Shown here piece by piece: positions 52,826 to 64,000 of a stretch of DNA of 64,000 nt. The DNA is from Cruorifilaria tuberocauda (lineage: Eukaryota; Nematoda; Chromadorea; Rhabditida; Onchocercidae): contig JABVXU010000001.1 of NCBI GenBank assembly GCA_013365365.1, positions 558,001 to 622,000 on the forward strand. The letters run 5' to 3'. Every line of letters starts with the position of its first letter. Within the stretch, counting starts at the first letter, position 1. The notes under the pieces are model-generated. The model ran no database searches. It saw nothing but the letters and a program-made list of their open reading frames with translations, and had not been told where the DNA came from. The translations under genes were made by a program, and so were the position numbers.

Positions 52826-54947
52826 TGGCGTAATTTTTAGGAAATTAATTTAGCAAACAATCCGATACTTTAAAAAATTGCTCTATTCTTTTCTGATTAT
52901 CAGTATTTCATTTTTATTTTCATGCTTCTAAAATATTTTTAAGCGAAATAAAAATAAGTGATGTAAAGAAATTTATTGCGCAATTTATTTTATTTTATCA
53001 AAAGTTATCAGAAAGTTTAATTTTTTCCTTTCAGCCAGTCATTAAGCAGACGTACTTGTAAATTTCGAACTTTACAGTGAAAAGAATAGTAACACTCCAT
53101 TTCCATGAAGTAATGGGAAGACAGGTGATGTGTTGCAGAAAATAACGATAAACAAAGAGTGCGAAAGCGATTAGATTACTACAATACCCTACCTGAGGTT
53201 ACTTGAATAATCTACTTGAGGTATTTGATATTGCTTCAGTGAACTGTTTAGCATATTCTATCAACAAGTTAATTAGGAAAAAAATTAATTTTACAGATAT
53301 CCTCACTTGACTAAACAATTAAGAGTGAAGTAATCCTATAATATTCATTATAAGATTTTTTTTTATTAAAGAAGAACAATCTCAAACCAAAAAAACTCCT
53401 TCCACAAAAGACACAGCATTGATGTGATGCAGTGGAACAATGTTATCAATGAATCAAACCTAACTGTGTTAACTTACGAATGATTTTAAATAACAATAAA
53501 GAAATTCTCAAGAAAATTTTTGAAAACAACAGTAGTTAAAAAATTCAGACATACATAAACATAAACAAAAATTGTCAAGATCTCTATTCATATCTGAAAT
53601 CATTTGAAAAGCAAATCATTCATGTTACTTTCATGTTATTCACCTATAAAATCATAAAGCAGTAGAAAATAAAGTTTTAATAGGCATTTAGCAGCATTTG
53701 AAGTTTAGTAATTAATTACAGTTGAGAAAAGCAAAAATGAAAAAATTATTAAGGCAAAAACTATAAGGTAATTGAACTTGAACTAAGGCAATTGAAATTG
53801 TTAAAAAAAATTTAAGTTAAGTCATCTCATTCCGAAGTAAAAATGATTTCTTCGAAGCAACAGATAGGAACAAATTTAACTATGAATAAAAAACAAAAAT
53901 AGAAGCGCGTTTTATCAATATCAGCTAGAAATATTATTTTGTAGTTTAGTAAAATCAAAAATATACATTCAATTCCATTACTCAAAGTCATTTGTTGGTG
54001 TACAGTTGAGAGTTATCAAATTGATGAACTCCTCAACAATTAAGTCATCCAGAAATTTTCTGACAGAAATTAATTTATAAGAGAACTGCTGCCATATTGA
54101 TTAAGCATTATTCATTCCATCCATAATAAATGCTTAGTGAAGTTGTAGTGATGAAAATGAATTACAGAATTAAGCATGCTCAAGTATGATGAAATGTTAT
54201 TACTCGAAATTAATATCATTTATTCATACAATACCCTTCTGGAAAGTATCGGAAGCAACATGAAACTGCATAAACTGCATAAATTGATGAATCGTAATTA
54301 ATCAAATCGAATTTTAAATCTTAGAACTTTTAGGAGTTGACCAAGGTAAATTCTTTTTCCTGATGCGTAATGAAAATATATTTCAGCTGATAATTGATTT
54401 GATTATACTTTAAAAACTCAAATTACTTCACTTTGATTAATTCCTTCAAATTCAAACTCTAAAATTACTAATATATGTTTTTAAATAAGTAATGTTTGAT
54501 CATGAAAGGGACAAAATGAAGTGTTTAATGTAGTAACTACAAATTTTTTACCTATAATTAATTCCAAATAATTATTTTCTTCAAATTTAATTAAAAAAAT
54601 CATACCTTTTAGTTTACGAATAACGAACACAATTTTGGAAACTAATAAATGATGAGATGAGAGAATAAGATTTGATGGTTAACATGGAATTTCGATGGAT
54701 ATAATGGGAGGATTGTCCGGAAGGAAACGAAGAATTAACTCTGATAAGAGTCAATTGATATGAAATCTTCCTATCAGACACACAGCACAAATAACATATG
54801 TTCCCGTGTATCTGTAAAAGAGCGGAGAGCACGAACTGAACCGTTTTGTTGACCTGAATTTCTTTCCGTTAGAAGACGAAAGAGAGAGCGTCGTATCAGT
54901 GATGAAATTTGAGTTCATCTTAATTCAGCAATCAGTAATGTGGTAGT

Positions 54948-54990
54948 GATGATGATAATAATGATGTGGATGATGAAGATAATGATGACC
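54948..54990. repeat. GAT/AAT trinucleotide microsatellite
   Basis: An imperfect run of GAT, AAT and GAA triplets in the region upstream of the four-segment gene. No function inferred. Confidence 0.7.
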
Positions 54991-56326
54991 TCGAAGGAAT
55001 TAACGTACTTTTTCGTCGTCGTATGAAGGACTTTACAAATGCATACCACAGAACTACCAACTTTAATTCCATCAATGCCTGCGAATAAAATTGTATACAC
55101 TATTTGCTTGGCATAGAGAGATAGTTTAATGAATAACTTTTATCAATTTTTAAAATTTCGTATGTTTTTGTGACCTTCCAAGACACACAAGGATGTGAGG
55201 TAGAATTGTCTGAAATAAAAGAAGGAAAGAACTAAACTATCTAATAATTATAATTAATTAATTCAACGTAGCTATTTATTTATCTTAACATATTCTTTGA
55301 TCGCTAATTCATGCGTTTAAAATTAAAAAAACAACGCAAAATACCGCCTCGACTATATTCTCCACTGATAAAATGATAAGGCCATCCTATAACGCGCCAA
55401 AAAAATAGAAGCTATCATCTATGGACAACACAAAAGCTACATGATAAGATTTATTTCAAGCATTAGCAAAATTCTATTAGCTATTTTTTTTTCAAAGTTT
55501 CTGTTAATAGTACAATTCAAAGATAATTCATAATCCAATTATTTTAAAGTTCCATTCAATTTAAAAAAACATTAATTTAAATCTAAAAATATTTTTTTCA
55601 TATTTTTCAGCAGACAATCAATAACTGTTCCTGATTCATTAAATTCTTTTGCCTTTTTTTAAAATTCAACCTAACAAATTATTTATTACCAAGGAATAGC
55701 GAACTAAGTGATTAAACTTCAAAAAAGATCTTAGATTTGAAGGGATATGAATTCCAAACTCGAAAATTGTTTCTTTCAAATGATACCTGAAAATGTTACA
55801 CCGCGAATAAATCACACATTTATTGAATAAATCACAAACTTATTTAATTTCACAATAAACGCCTGGCAGTATTTGATTACTTCTCACTGCAGTCAGCCAT
55901 TCGTTTGAAACAATAGAAGGAAGGAAATGACTGATTTAATTTATTTTCTCATTTATGAAAAATTCGCAATTCTTCAAATATCACTTAATTAATAACAAAG
56001 AAAATAATTGGATTTCGTGGCAATTTCAGAATTCTCATCTCTTTGAGGAATTCTTATGAACTGTTAAATAATTTGATGAATTTATCGTACATTCAAATAA
56101 GATAACTTTAGTTCAAAAATATAGCCGATGTTAAACTTTAGGAGCATGTAGGCAAAATCTTCAAGTACTTACATGATCTCGATCGTTCATCATCTAAAAT
56201 GAAATATTTCTTGAGAGTAAAGGAGATTGCAGGGATTGCAGGTGCGTAGCTCATTCAGACTTTTCCCGCTTGCTAATTATTACAAAGCGATAAAAATAAA
56301 AGAATCTGTTGTGGTGATGAAGAAGT

Positions 56327-59300
56327 TCAGTAGTTGTACAAGCTTTTACTAAACGAAACATAATTGTAAGAACCAGGTGGACCATTTGATGCTTGAAATT
56401 GCTGCATCCTTTGTATGCAATATTCCGCCTGATCCGCAGGTAATTCGCGACGGATTTCTTCTGTGGTTATATACGGCTAAAAAAATCGATCATTCATAAT
56501 ATATCAATTAATGAAAGTTGAAAAAGTTGTGGAAGCAAAATGACTCATAATCTTTTCTAACAACATTAACGAACTTTTTGGAATTTAAAATACTAACCTT
56601 TCCACCGGCAAGTATTTTAAATGATTCGATCATTTGTTCGGTGGTATCCGCGTCACCCGTTTCATGCGTCATAAAATCCAAGAAGACATTAAATGGCACT
56701 CTTCCCATACGATTCGGATCCAACACTGCCAATATTCTGCTCATATCTTGATCACCCTGACAAAATAAAATATTTAAAAATTTACAGAAATAATTCTATA
56801 AGCTTAAAATAAATGAATTATTTAGCATAAAGTTATTTATTAAAAATCTCTCTTTAAATGATTTCATTAAGATTATCGTCTATAACCTCTTTTCCAGGTC
56901 GGATATTGTAGCCAATTGAAATGAGGCATGACTTGAGCTGTTCAGGATCAAGTCCTTGCCTATCTTTGTCGAAATGATTGAAAGATGAACGATATTCGTT
57001 CAGCTGTTCTTCGCTGATTCCTTTACTGTCGCACATCAGAATCTTGAAAACATGATTCTCCTCATTAACCCATGAAATTTTGCCACTTTTCTTCAATTTT
57101 CCACCAAATTGACTTTTATTAGCGTTCAGAATTTATTATAAACATAAAGCACACCTGATTTTCACATTCGTTAATTGTTTTGTTGATAGATGTCAAGAGT
57201 GATTCCCAGCCAACGCGTAATGATTCCATGGAATAACGAGCGGCTCGATTTTCGAACACATAATTCTCTTGCATTTCTTGGTTTATTCTTTCCAGCTCTT
57301 CCAATTTTGGTTTGTAGTTGAATGTCTTTTAAAAGGTAAGTGGTTGTTTTAAATGATAAGAGTAATAACATAGTGCTATTTTGTTATATATGTATTTTTC
57401 TTCTACTTCGTCCTCTATAAAAAGAAAACATATGATTTTGAATAATTTTCTTTAATTAGGCGAAAACGGACAATTTAATAATTCATTTACCTTAAAAACA
57501 AGTGGATTAAACTATCTGAATAGTGAAAAATGGAAATGTATATACCTGCTGCTGAATTGACTTTAACTGTGATACAGTATTCTCGAGACTTCCACGTCCG
57601 CCAAGTCCAATTGATAAAACATATTCAATCTGTCGTTCAAGCCATGGACCAACTGCATTAGCCTTTTCGGCAAATAATTGCCGTAAACGTTCATTACCTA
57701 CAAGCAAAAAATTTCCACACCTGAACACTCCTCTCATATACTTTTTTTACTGACATATTACTAATTATCAATAATTGAACAGTCATGAAATTTCATTTCC
57801 TGCTGCTGTCAACAAGCATAATGCGATGAACAGCGACAACTCACTAACTTCCATCATCTTCTTAATGAACAAAAAGTGTACTTTGTTGTCGATGACATTC
57901 ATTTTGCAACTGCGTGTCACGTTTTGGTATTGATTGTTGTACTTCTTGCCATTTACGACGAATATCAGTGCCTGATAAGTCAGTGTATGGATTTCGTAGC
58001 AATTCTCTATCCAACCCATGTTGTTCAACTAACTGAGCAATTTCCTAAAATATTATTTCAGTTTACATTCTGAGTCACCTGCGATAATTGTTTTATCATT
58101 ATAGTTTTTTTGAATGCCATTACAATTTTACTTTGTACAATGATAAAGGGAAATGAGACGACTTAATAATTTATACTCGTTCGATATTGACGATGGCACG
58201 GAATTCATTGTCAGCATCGGATATTGTTGATTTGAAATGATTATGTGCATTCAGTAATTCTTGCACCTCTTTCATCTCATGAACAATCACTATATCGGCC
58301 AAATCTTCACGAGCTCCATCAAGCCTAATCATAAAATCATTTTTGAAAATTTCCATATGAAGGAGAAATATTTTGCAATTCATTTCATTCGGTTTTACCA
58401 ATTGTTAAATGGTGCCACACGTTTAGCAAAGTCGAGATAGAGCCTATCGAGATGTTCCGCTACTTGTTCCGCTTCTTCGAGCTGTCTACGCCGCTGTTGA
58501 GAAAGATTTCCGAGACGATCCCATTGATCGCAAATGTTCTGCAATAGATGATATTTTTATATACCATTCAATTAATGAATTAATCAGCTTCATAATGAGA
58601 TTTGTATGATACTTGACATCTGGCATTGATCGGACCAATATCGGGATATCTCAAATTGTTTAATTCACGAGCAATTGCCGCAATTTGTTCCACTCTATCT
58701 TGATGAGCTCCCAAATCACTTTCAAATGCTTCATGTCGTTTGCGTAAAGCCTTAATATTACAAATTTCCAAATAAATGAGAACTCGAGAGATTGAAATTG
58801 ACATTTAATTGGATATAAAATGAAGATTTCTGAGATAAAAAGTGAAAAAAAATGAAAAAATTCAATGATTAATTTACTTTGATTTTGTATAATCCGCAAG
58901 ATCTCCAATCCGATGAGCGTAACGCATCTTCTTTACCGCATGCCCATTCTTCATACAAAGCACATTTACGCCGGAACTTTTCCGCAAGATGTTCTAATCT
59001 TTCCAGTCTGTAACTTTTAGATAAGGGGAAACAAAATAAAAAACTCTTCCTACATAATAGACCGGAAAATAAGTGCTACTAGTAGTATAAGTAGTAGTAA
59101 TTTAATTTTGAACTCAGAACTAGTACTTTGATTGATTGGTAGAGGTGAATGTTTCAGGATACATCACCTCATCATTTCGCTTAGAAGCCATTCTTCGAAG
59201 CCTTTCTCAGAATCTTCCAAACCACGCCAAGCAGCATTGATATCCTAAAAACTTTACAATTTCGAATTGTTAATTTCAGAAGTGACATGGAGAAAATTTT

Positions 59301-62300
59301 ATGGGATACCTTAATAAGATGTCCTTCTCGTGGTAGAAATGCTGGTCGATTACTTAATCGAAGTTTTGTTTGCAGTGTGTTGAAAAGTGTTTCCAAATTT
59401 CCTTTTTCCTCTGCTCGTGGTGGTTTCTCATGTCGACGATAATTTCGGAAATCATCCAGCTTTTTACGTATCGTTTCCAATGATTCGTTGCTTGATCGAT
59501 TTGATAGCCATGGCATCCAACGACGTATCCAATCCAACAACTAAAAAAATTAACTTTCAGTAATTAACAAAGATACTAAATTCAATTACAAATTTTCTAT
59601 AATTATCATTTTTTAATATTTATACTCAAATGCTGATTCTTATCGTCAATAGAGATCACTCCCAATTAATCAAATCATTCTTTATCACCAATACTTACAT
59701 CACTTGCCATACGTTCATAATTTTCCATCATTTTTTCATTTTCTTGATTTACTTTAAGCACACGATTTATACGATGAGCTGCTGTTTCAGTCTGTAAAAA
59801 CTTGCGATATTTTTTTAAAAAAACTTAAATTCTCTTAAAAAAAGAAAAACTTCACAAACATGCATTTTCTAAAAGTTTGTACTGCTGTTAATTGAAACAT
59901 AATATGTCAGAGAACAAAAATTACATGCATTTTCCCTAAATAAATGGTAATTAGTGAAATAATGATATAGCGCACACCTTACGCATGCCAAGGAAACAAT
60001 GATAATAGCTGGACACATAGGTCATCACGGCTTTTTCATCAGGTACATTGCTTACCATGTCTGCAACCTGTTTGCTTTGCTTTTTGATGTAGTTGAAATG
60101 TTTTTTGAAAAACAAACATTATTAAATGGTTAATTTGAAATAATATTATATAAGGAATACAAAAATAATATGCTTCTTCGGTAGTTCATTTCTGTATTTT
60201 TTCTTCTCCACCTCCTCTTTCCGTCTTTTGTATAAGAATTCAATCCCAGAAATAACTTTTTCTTAAGATATTTGCCTGGGAAAGAGATTTTTTTGAAATA
60301 TTGAAGGGATAATGACTTTTTGCCACCTAAAATTTATTTCTAATCCTTTCAGTAATTGAAAACGATGAAGTTGAACTTGTCATGTCCTTTGTGTGATGAA
60401 TTTAAGCTTAACTGAAGCATACAATGAGATAAACATGTCAACACAAAGTAAAATATTTGCTGAAGCAAGTTTGATTTTAAAATTATTAAGCGAATGTTGA
60501 AAATGAAAGAGGTAAGTATCGAAAATAATTTAACAAAGCATTCCCATCTCGACAATTAGCTTTTTCATCAAAGAGAAAACAAAAACAGACACATACACAC
60601 TCAAAAAACCGTCAACCGAACAAAAAGCTATGAACCTGATGGCCACCACGAAATGCATGATAGAAGCATGACACATAGGTCATGATCGATTTCTCATCCG
60701 GCTTTTGGCTGTAGACGAGATCTGAAGACCTTTTTATCCAAGCCATGAACTTCTTGCAACAATCATGAACGAAATTTCGAGTTAACAGCAAATAAATAAA
60801 GTCAAGTTACTTTACCAATTCATTCATATTGGACAAAGAGAAGAGTTAACCTTCAGGATCGAGCATCCTTGGGATGTCCAAATATTTTTCCGCTATATCA
60901 AAAGCAAGATTTAAATTGTGAATCGGATCGCCCTTATGTAATTTCGAATAATCAATTAATTCCGGGCGGTGACGATGAATTAAGGCACAAAATGCTAAGC
61001 CATCTTTCCAGCTGAAATATTTATATGATAATTTCATCATTATTGAAACAGTGGAACTTCAATGAAGAGAGAAGAGCACACAATTTCACAAATAACAGAT
61101 AATTTTTAAGGGAAAGGAAAAATCCTCACCTGGTGTGGAAGTTTTGTACATTAACGTTATTGTAGGGTGCTGTTTTCCTCTGACACCACAGCAATAATCC
61201 ATCACGCGCCGATAATTCTGAAATGAATAAATCTAATATCTGTTTGGGTGAAATTGAAAATATGAGCATTTTAATGGTCTGTATATAATTTAAATGATAA
61301 GATAGATTTATTCTATCTGAATCAATTAAAGTAAATTAACACTGCAAAGTCTAACTAAAACAGTAGTATTTCGGATAGCATAAGGTATCATTACATTCTA
61401 ATTATTCCAATTAATATGCGAGAACGTTAGCATTTCTGAACTTTCTATTCAAATTAAGTTGATTGTTTTTTGAAATTATTATTTCACTGATATTCAGCGC
61501 AAAAATTACCCTCAACATTAATATCCTGAATTGCAAACCGTAGAATAATGGTCCAGATGAGACCAAGAGTCATTTTGACATTGCCATCAACAATTTCTAG
61601 AAATTTTTAGGGACTTGTAGATAAAAAAGAACTAAAGGGATTTACATTTACAAGTATACCTTCGTAAATGACTTAAAATGAAAGTATAACTTTTGTTCAT
61701 TATGTTGTTGAAAGTTAAAACGAATGCAACCACATAGATTACTTTTCCAAAATATTAGCTGGAATGATAAATACAGTTAAAATCAATCCCTTCATGTTAA
61801 AAGTAATAATGAGGAGACAATAAAAGAAGAAACCTCAGAAACCTCACTGTTAATATATAGCTAATCAAAAGATTGTAATTACCTTCTGCACCAATAGAAA
61901 CCAACTTAACTCCTTTGCTTTCGATGTATTCTAAAGCTTTATTCACATTCGCAATCTTATGGAAACGCATTTTTCCACGATCGGGTCGTGGCAATGCTTC
62001 ACCTGATATCACTTCCAATAATAGCATTAACTTCAAACCTGAATTATTTGATGAAATTAATCTACTGATTTGCGAAATTTTTTTTCTACTTTATGAACTA
62101 ATTTTCAGAATGAATCCATCATGTATTTAATTTACCAAAAAAAACTTGAATAATGGGAAATTCCTCATTTCTGCATTTAGACTATTGGAAATTCAAGCAG
62201 CTAATGAATCCCAAAGTACCATTTCTGAAGTCTTCCTCGATGACTTCAATGCTGGTGCCAGCCTTTCTCAAATGACTGTTACACCATGCTGTGAATGTCT

Positions 62301-62617
62301 GTAAATCAATAAATTACTAAAAAACATTACAATAAATTCTGAGATAATTTAAAATATTTTAAATGATGATAGAAATTATAAGGAACATTTGAATCGTATT
62401 GGCGTTAAATGCATGTAATCACTAAAATTTGTCAAAAAATTCAAATTTAAATTTAAATGACAAATATCCGACACTTGACCTTTTTTTGTTGTTTTTCCCA
62501 AGCTGGATCTAACAGTCCTTCGCGATCCCATTCCTCTTCCTGTTGTGTGTAATCATAGCCAGGTTGTTGTTGATAATTATAATTGTTTGAAGGTAGTTGT
62601 TGATAATATTCTACCAT
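56327..62617 (-). CDS. atn-1: Alpha-actinin (ATN-1), F-actin cross-linker
   Basis: Cross-links thin filaments at dense bodies/Z-disc equivalents of nematode muscle. Exons in transcript order: 62480-62617, 62220-62298, 61883-62038, 61510-61596, 61130-61217, 60851-61011, then 60636-60721 or 59978-60060, then 59699-59791, 59310-59540, 59168-59244, 58878-59007, 58613-58750, 58399-58538, 58177-58324, 57882-58044, 57546-57697, 57155-57325, 56887-57042, 56598-56756, 56327-56476. All phases agree; 900 or 899 residues. Tyr/Gln-rich N-terminus, then [20 protein letters not shown], two CH domains ([36 protein letters not shown]), four spectrin repeats ([20 protein letters not shown] in the second), two EF-hands and a C-terminal cap. 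The EF loops end in Leu and Val instead of Glu, fitting a Ca2+-insensitive muscle form. In-frame ATGs also exist at 62632 and 62674; 62617 is chosen as closest to the conserved region. Confidence 0.97.
59978..60060 (-). other. atn-1: Alpha-actinin alternative exon beta (end of CH2)
   Basis: 83 bases, acceptor GGTTGCAG and donor AAGGTGTGC. It reads [20 protein letters not shown] and on to HCFLGMRK, alike to exon alpha at about 16 of 28 positions. Because both exons begin in phase 1 and end in phase 0, including both would break the frame, so the pair is mutually exclusive. Confidence 0.88.
60636..60721 (-). other. atn-1: Alpha-actinin alternative exon alpha (end of CH2)
   Basis: 86 bases, acceptor GTCTTCAG and donor CAGGTTCAT. 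It reads [20 protein letters not shown] and on to YHAFRGGHQ. Begins in phase 1 and ends in phase 0, the same as the exon at 59978. It is the version closer to the canonical animal sequence ([17 protein letters not shown]). Confidence 0.88.
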
Positions 62618-64000
62618 TTTTGTCTCCAACATAAACTTCACTCTATTCCTTTTAATTATCCACAACAATTGCATATAGCATTTTTTTAACTAATAATTAA
62701 TTAACGAACGAAACGGTATAAATTTATCCGGGATGGAACAGTAAGGGAGAGAAGAGAAGTGTTACCGTTACTGACTAAGAAATAAAAATAAAGCGGTCAA
62801 TGAGTGGTCAATCTATGAGATAAGTGGAATGAGTGATGCAATTAAGTGACCTGTATTTAACTTGTCGAAGTGGAATTCATGTTTCATAGTTGTATTGGTC
62901 TGTATTAATAACTATGGTAACATTGACAGTGATTGAGAGGAGAAGGTCAATTTAAATGTTAGATTAACATTTAAATGAAAAGGGCAATGAATCAAATCAA
63001 TTTCAACCTAATTAAATTCGATCCCAACCTATTATTTTATTCTTTCAAACAAGCTAGCATGTTACCTCAACTACTAGCAGAGATTTCAAACATTTTGAAA
63101 CTTTTTCTGGATATTACATGTATTTAAATCAATTAGAAAAAAACAAAGAATAGACAAAAATCATGAAACGAACAATAGTACTGATATGAATCTTAAGATG
63201 GCAATTTTGAAATGTGAATTCTAAAACGGCATCTATCATACAGCAGCATTTCATTATTGATCTAACATAGACTTGGCAACGAACATTTTGTAAAACATTT
63301 CTATATTTCCATTTCACTTCGTATTAGTTTTCTGCTACTTGTACACACTCTGATCAAACATTCAAATTTTCGATGTGTTCCTTAATTGGGTCAATCTAAT
63401 CTAAAGGATGACCGTTCGAGAGCATTCTCTCGTAATACCTGTCGGAGGTAGGGAATAAATAAAGCATTGTGTAAAATAATAATTAACACAATTACACGAC
63501 TTTATTGACCAATTGGGTCACTTATCGCTTCTTTCTAATTTTATCAATTTATTTTAATTGTAATTGCAAGTGGTTAACTGTTAAATTTAATGGAAAAGTC
63601 ATTTTGATAAAAGTTGGATTAAATCTATCTGCGCTTTTTTCAATCATTCTTCCGTTATTTTCACTTTTGCAACTATCTTTTCGTCCAAATCAATTTTTCT
63701 CTTTGGATTTTTATCTCTCTTCATTATGATTTTACTAATATTACTGACCGCTAATCCTCTAATGTTCAGTAATACGATGGAACTGTAACTGATAGTTACT
63801 ATCATTATCGTAATGTAAATAAAGAATAGAGGAGTAGGAAACCAATCCTTTACTGTACAAAACAGTCTCCTACTACTGTATGAAAGGAAACGATGGCGAA
63901 AACTTACGACTTTTGAGGAGCACAAAGAACAGAAATGTGTTTTCCCTAAATCAGTCAATTCAGAGAGCAGTGAAAGAAGTTAAAATGACTGGGTAAGGAG
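62618..64000. other. Upstream region of alpha-actinin
   Basis: Probable promoter and 5' UTR of atn-1 followed by AT-rich DNA to the window end. A perfect 6-base stem (CGAGAGCATTCTCTCG, 63417-63432) and AATAAATAAA at 63454-63463 sit close together and may be a repeat-element remnant. The open frame at 63644-63958 (-) has no supported start, splice site or family. Confidence 0.5.

Larger units (their letters stand above)
50944..56326. other. Intergenic region upstream of the four-segment gene
   Basis: About 5.4 kb of AT-rich DNA between two minus-strand genes. It contains a 23-base direct duplication (52781-52825) and a GAT/AAT-rich microsatellite (54948-54990). Open frames at 51386-51583 (+) and 54614-54832 (-) lack supporting signals. 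The stretch 54700-54900 is less AT-rich and could hold promoter elements. Confidence 0.55.

Noticed and set aside
63644..63958. Minus-strand open frame of 104 codons at the window end
   Set aside because: No family match, no splice sites, biased composition; it may be chance.
1..64000. tRNA, rRNA, spliced-leader RNA genes, operon spacing and bacterial insertions
   Set aside because: I scanned for tRNA B-box-like sequence, conserved rRNA cores and GC-rich prokaryotic coding blocks and found none; same-strand genes are too far apart for a typical nematode operon.

Overview
The window is eukaryotic and looks like a nematode, most probably a parasitic clade III (filaria-like) species. It is very AT-rich. 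Genes are cut into many small exons by GT-AG introns with TTTCAG or TTTTAG acceptors, and most encoded proteins resemble Caenorhabditis elegans families: muscle myosin heavy chain, a TWK two-pore potassium channel and ATN-1 alpha-actinin. Species is not assigned. I see no bacterial or Wolbachia-like DNA, no rRNA or tRNA gene and no CRISPR array.

Layout. (1) 74-15947 (+): a complete muscle-type myosin heavy chain gene of about 41 exons; its frame could be followed from exon 3 to the stop, with one GC-AG intron and an unclear exon 1/exon 2 junction. (2) 20834-34698 (+): a TWK (K2P) channel gene with two candidate first exons at 20834 and 22687, joined by a long intron to a common body at 29267-34698. 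A solo LTR with TG...CA ends lies antisense in its intron at 33100-33566. (3) 36012-39337 (-): a multi-exon gene I do not recognise, encoding a basic protein with a Cys cluster; a decayed copy of one of its intron/exon borders lies near 40515. (4) 40858-44669 (-): an MFSD8/CLN7-like major facilitator transporter with two apparent single-base frameshifts. (5) 46775-50943 (-): a 499-residue protein with a long low-complexity N-terminal part and four C-terminal membrane segments, family not recognised. (6) 56327-62617 (-): alpha-actinin (atn-1), about 900 residues, with a pair of mutually exclusive exons for the end of the actin-binding domain.

Two of the six genes (myosin heavy chain and alpha-actinin) are sarcomere components, and the TWK channel would set resting potential in excitable cells, so part of the window serves muscle. 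The transporter, the four-membrane-segment protein and the unknown basic protein have no evident link to them. Nothing suggests operons: the closest same-strand pairs, the MFSD8-like gene and its minus-strand neighbours on each side, are 1.5-2.1 kb apart.

The most interesting signals are the mutually exclusive alpha-actinin exons, the paired TWK first exons with matching splice phase, the unrecognised gene, and the frameshifted MFSD8-like gene.
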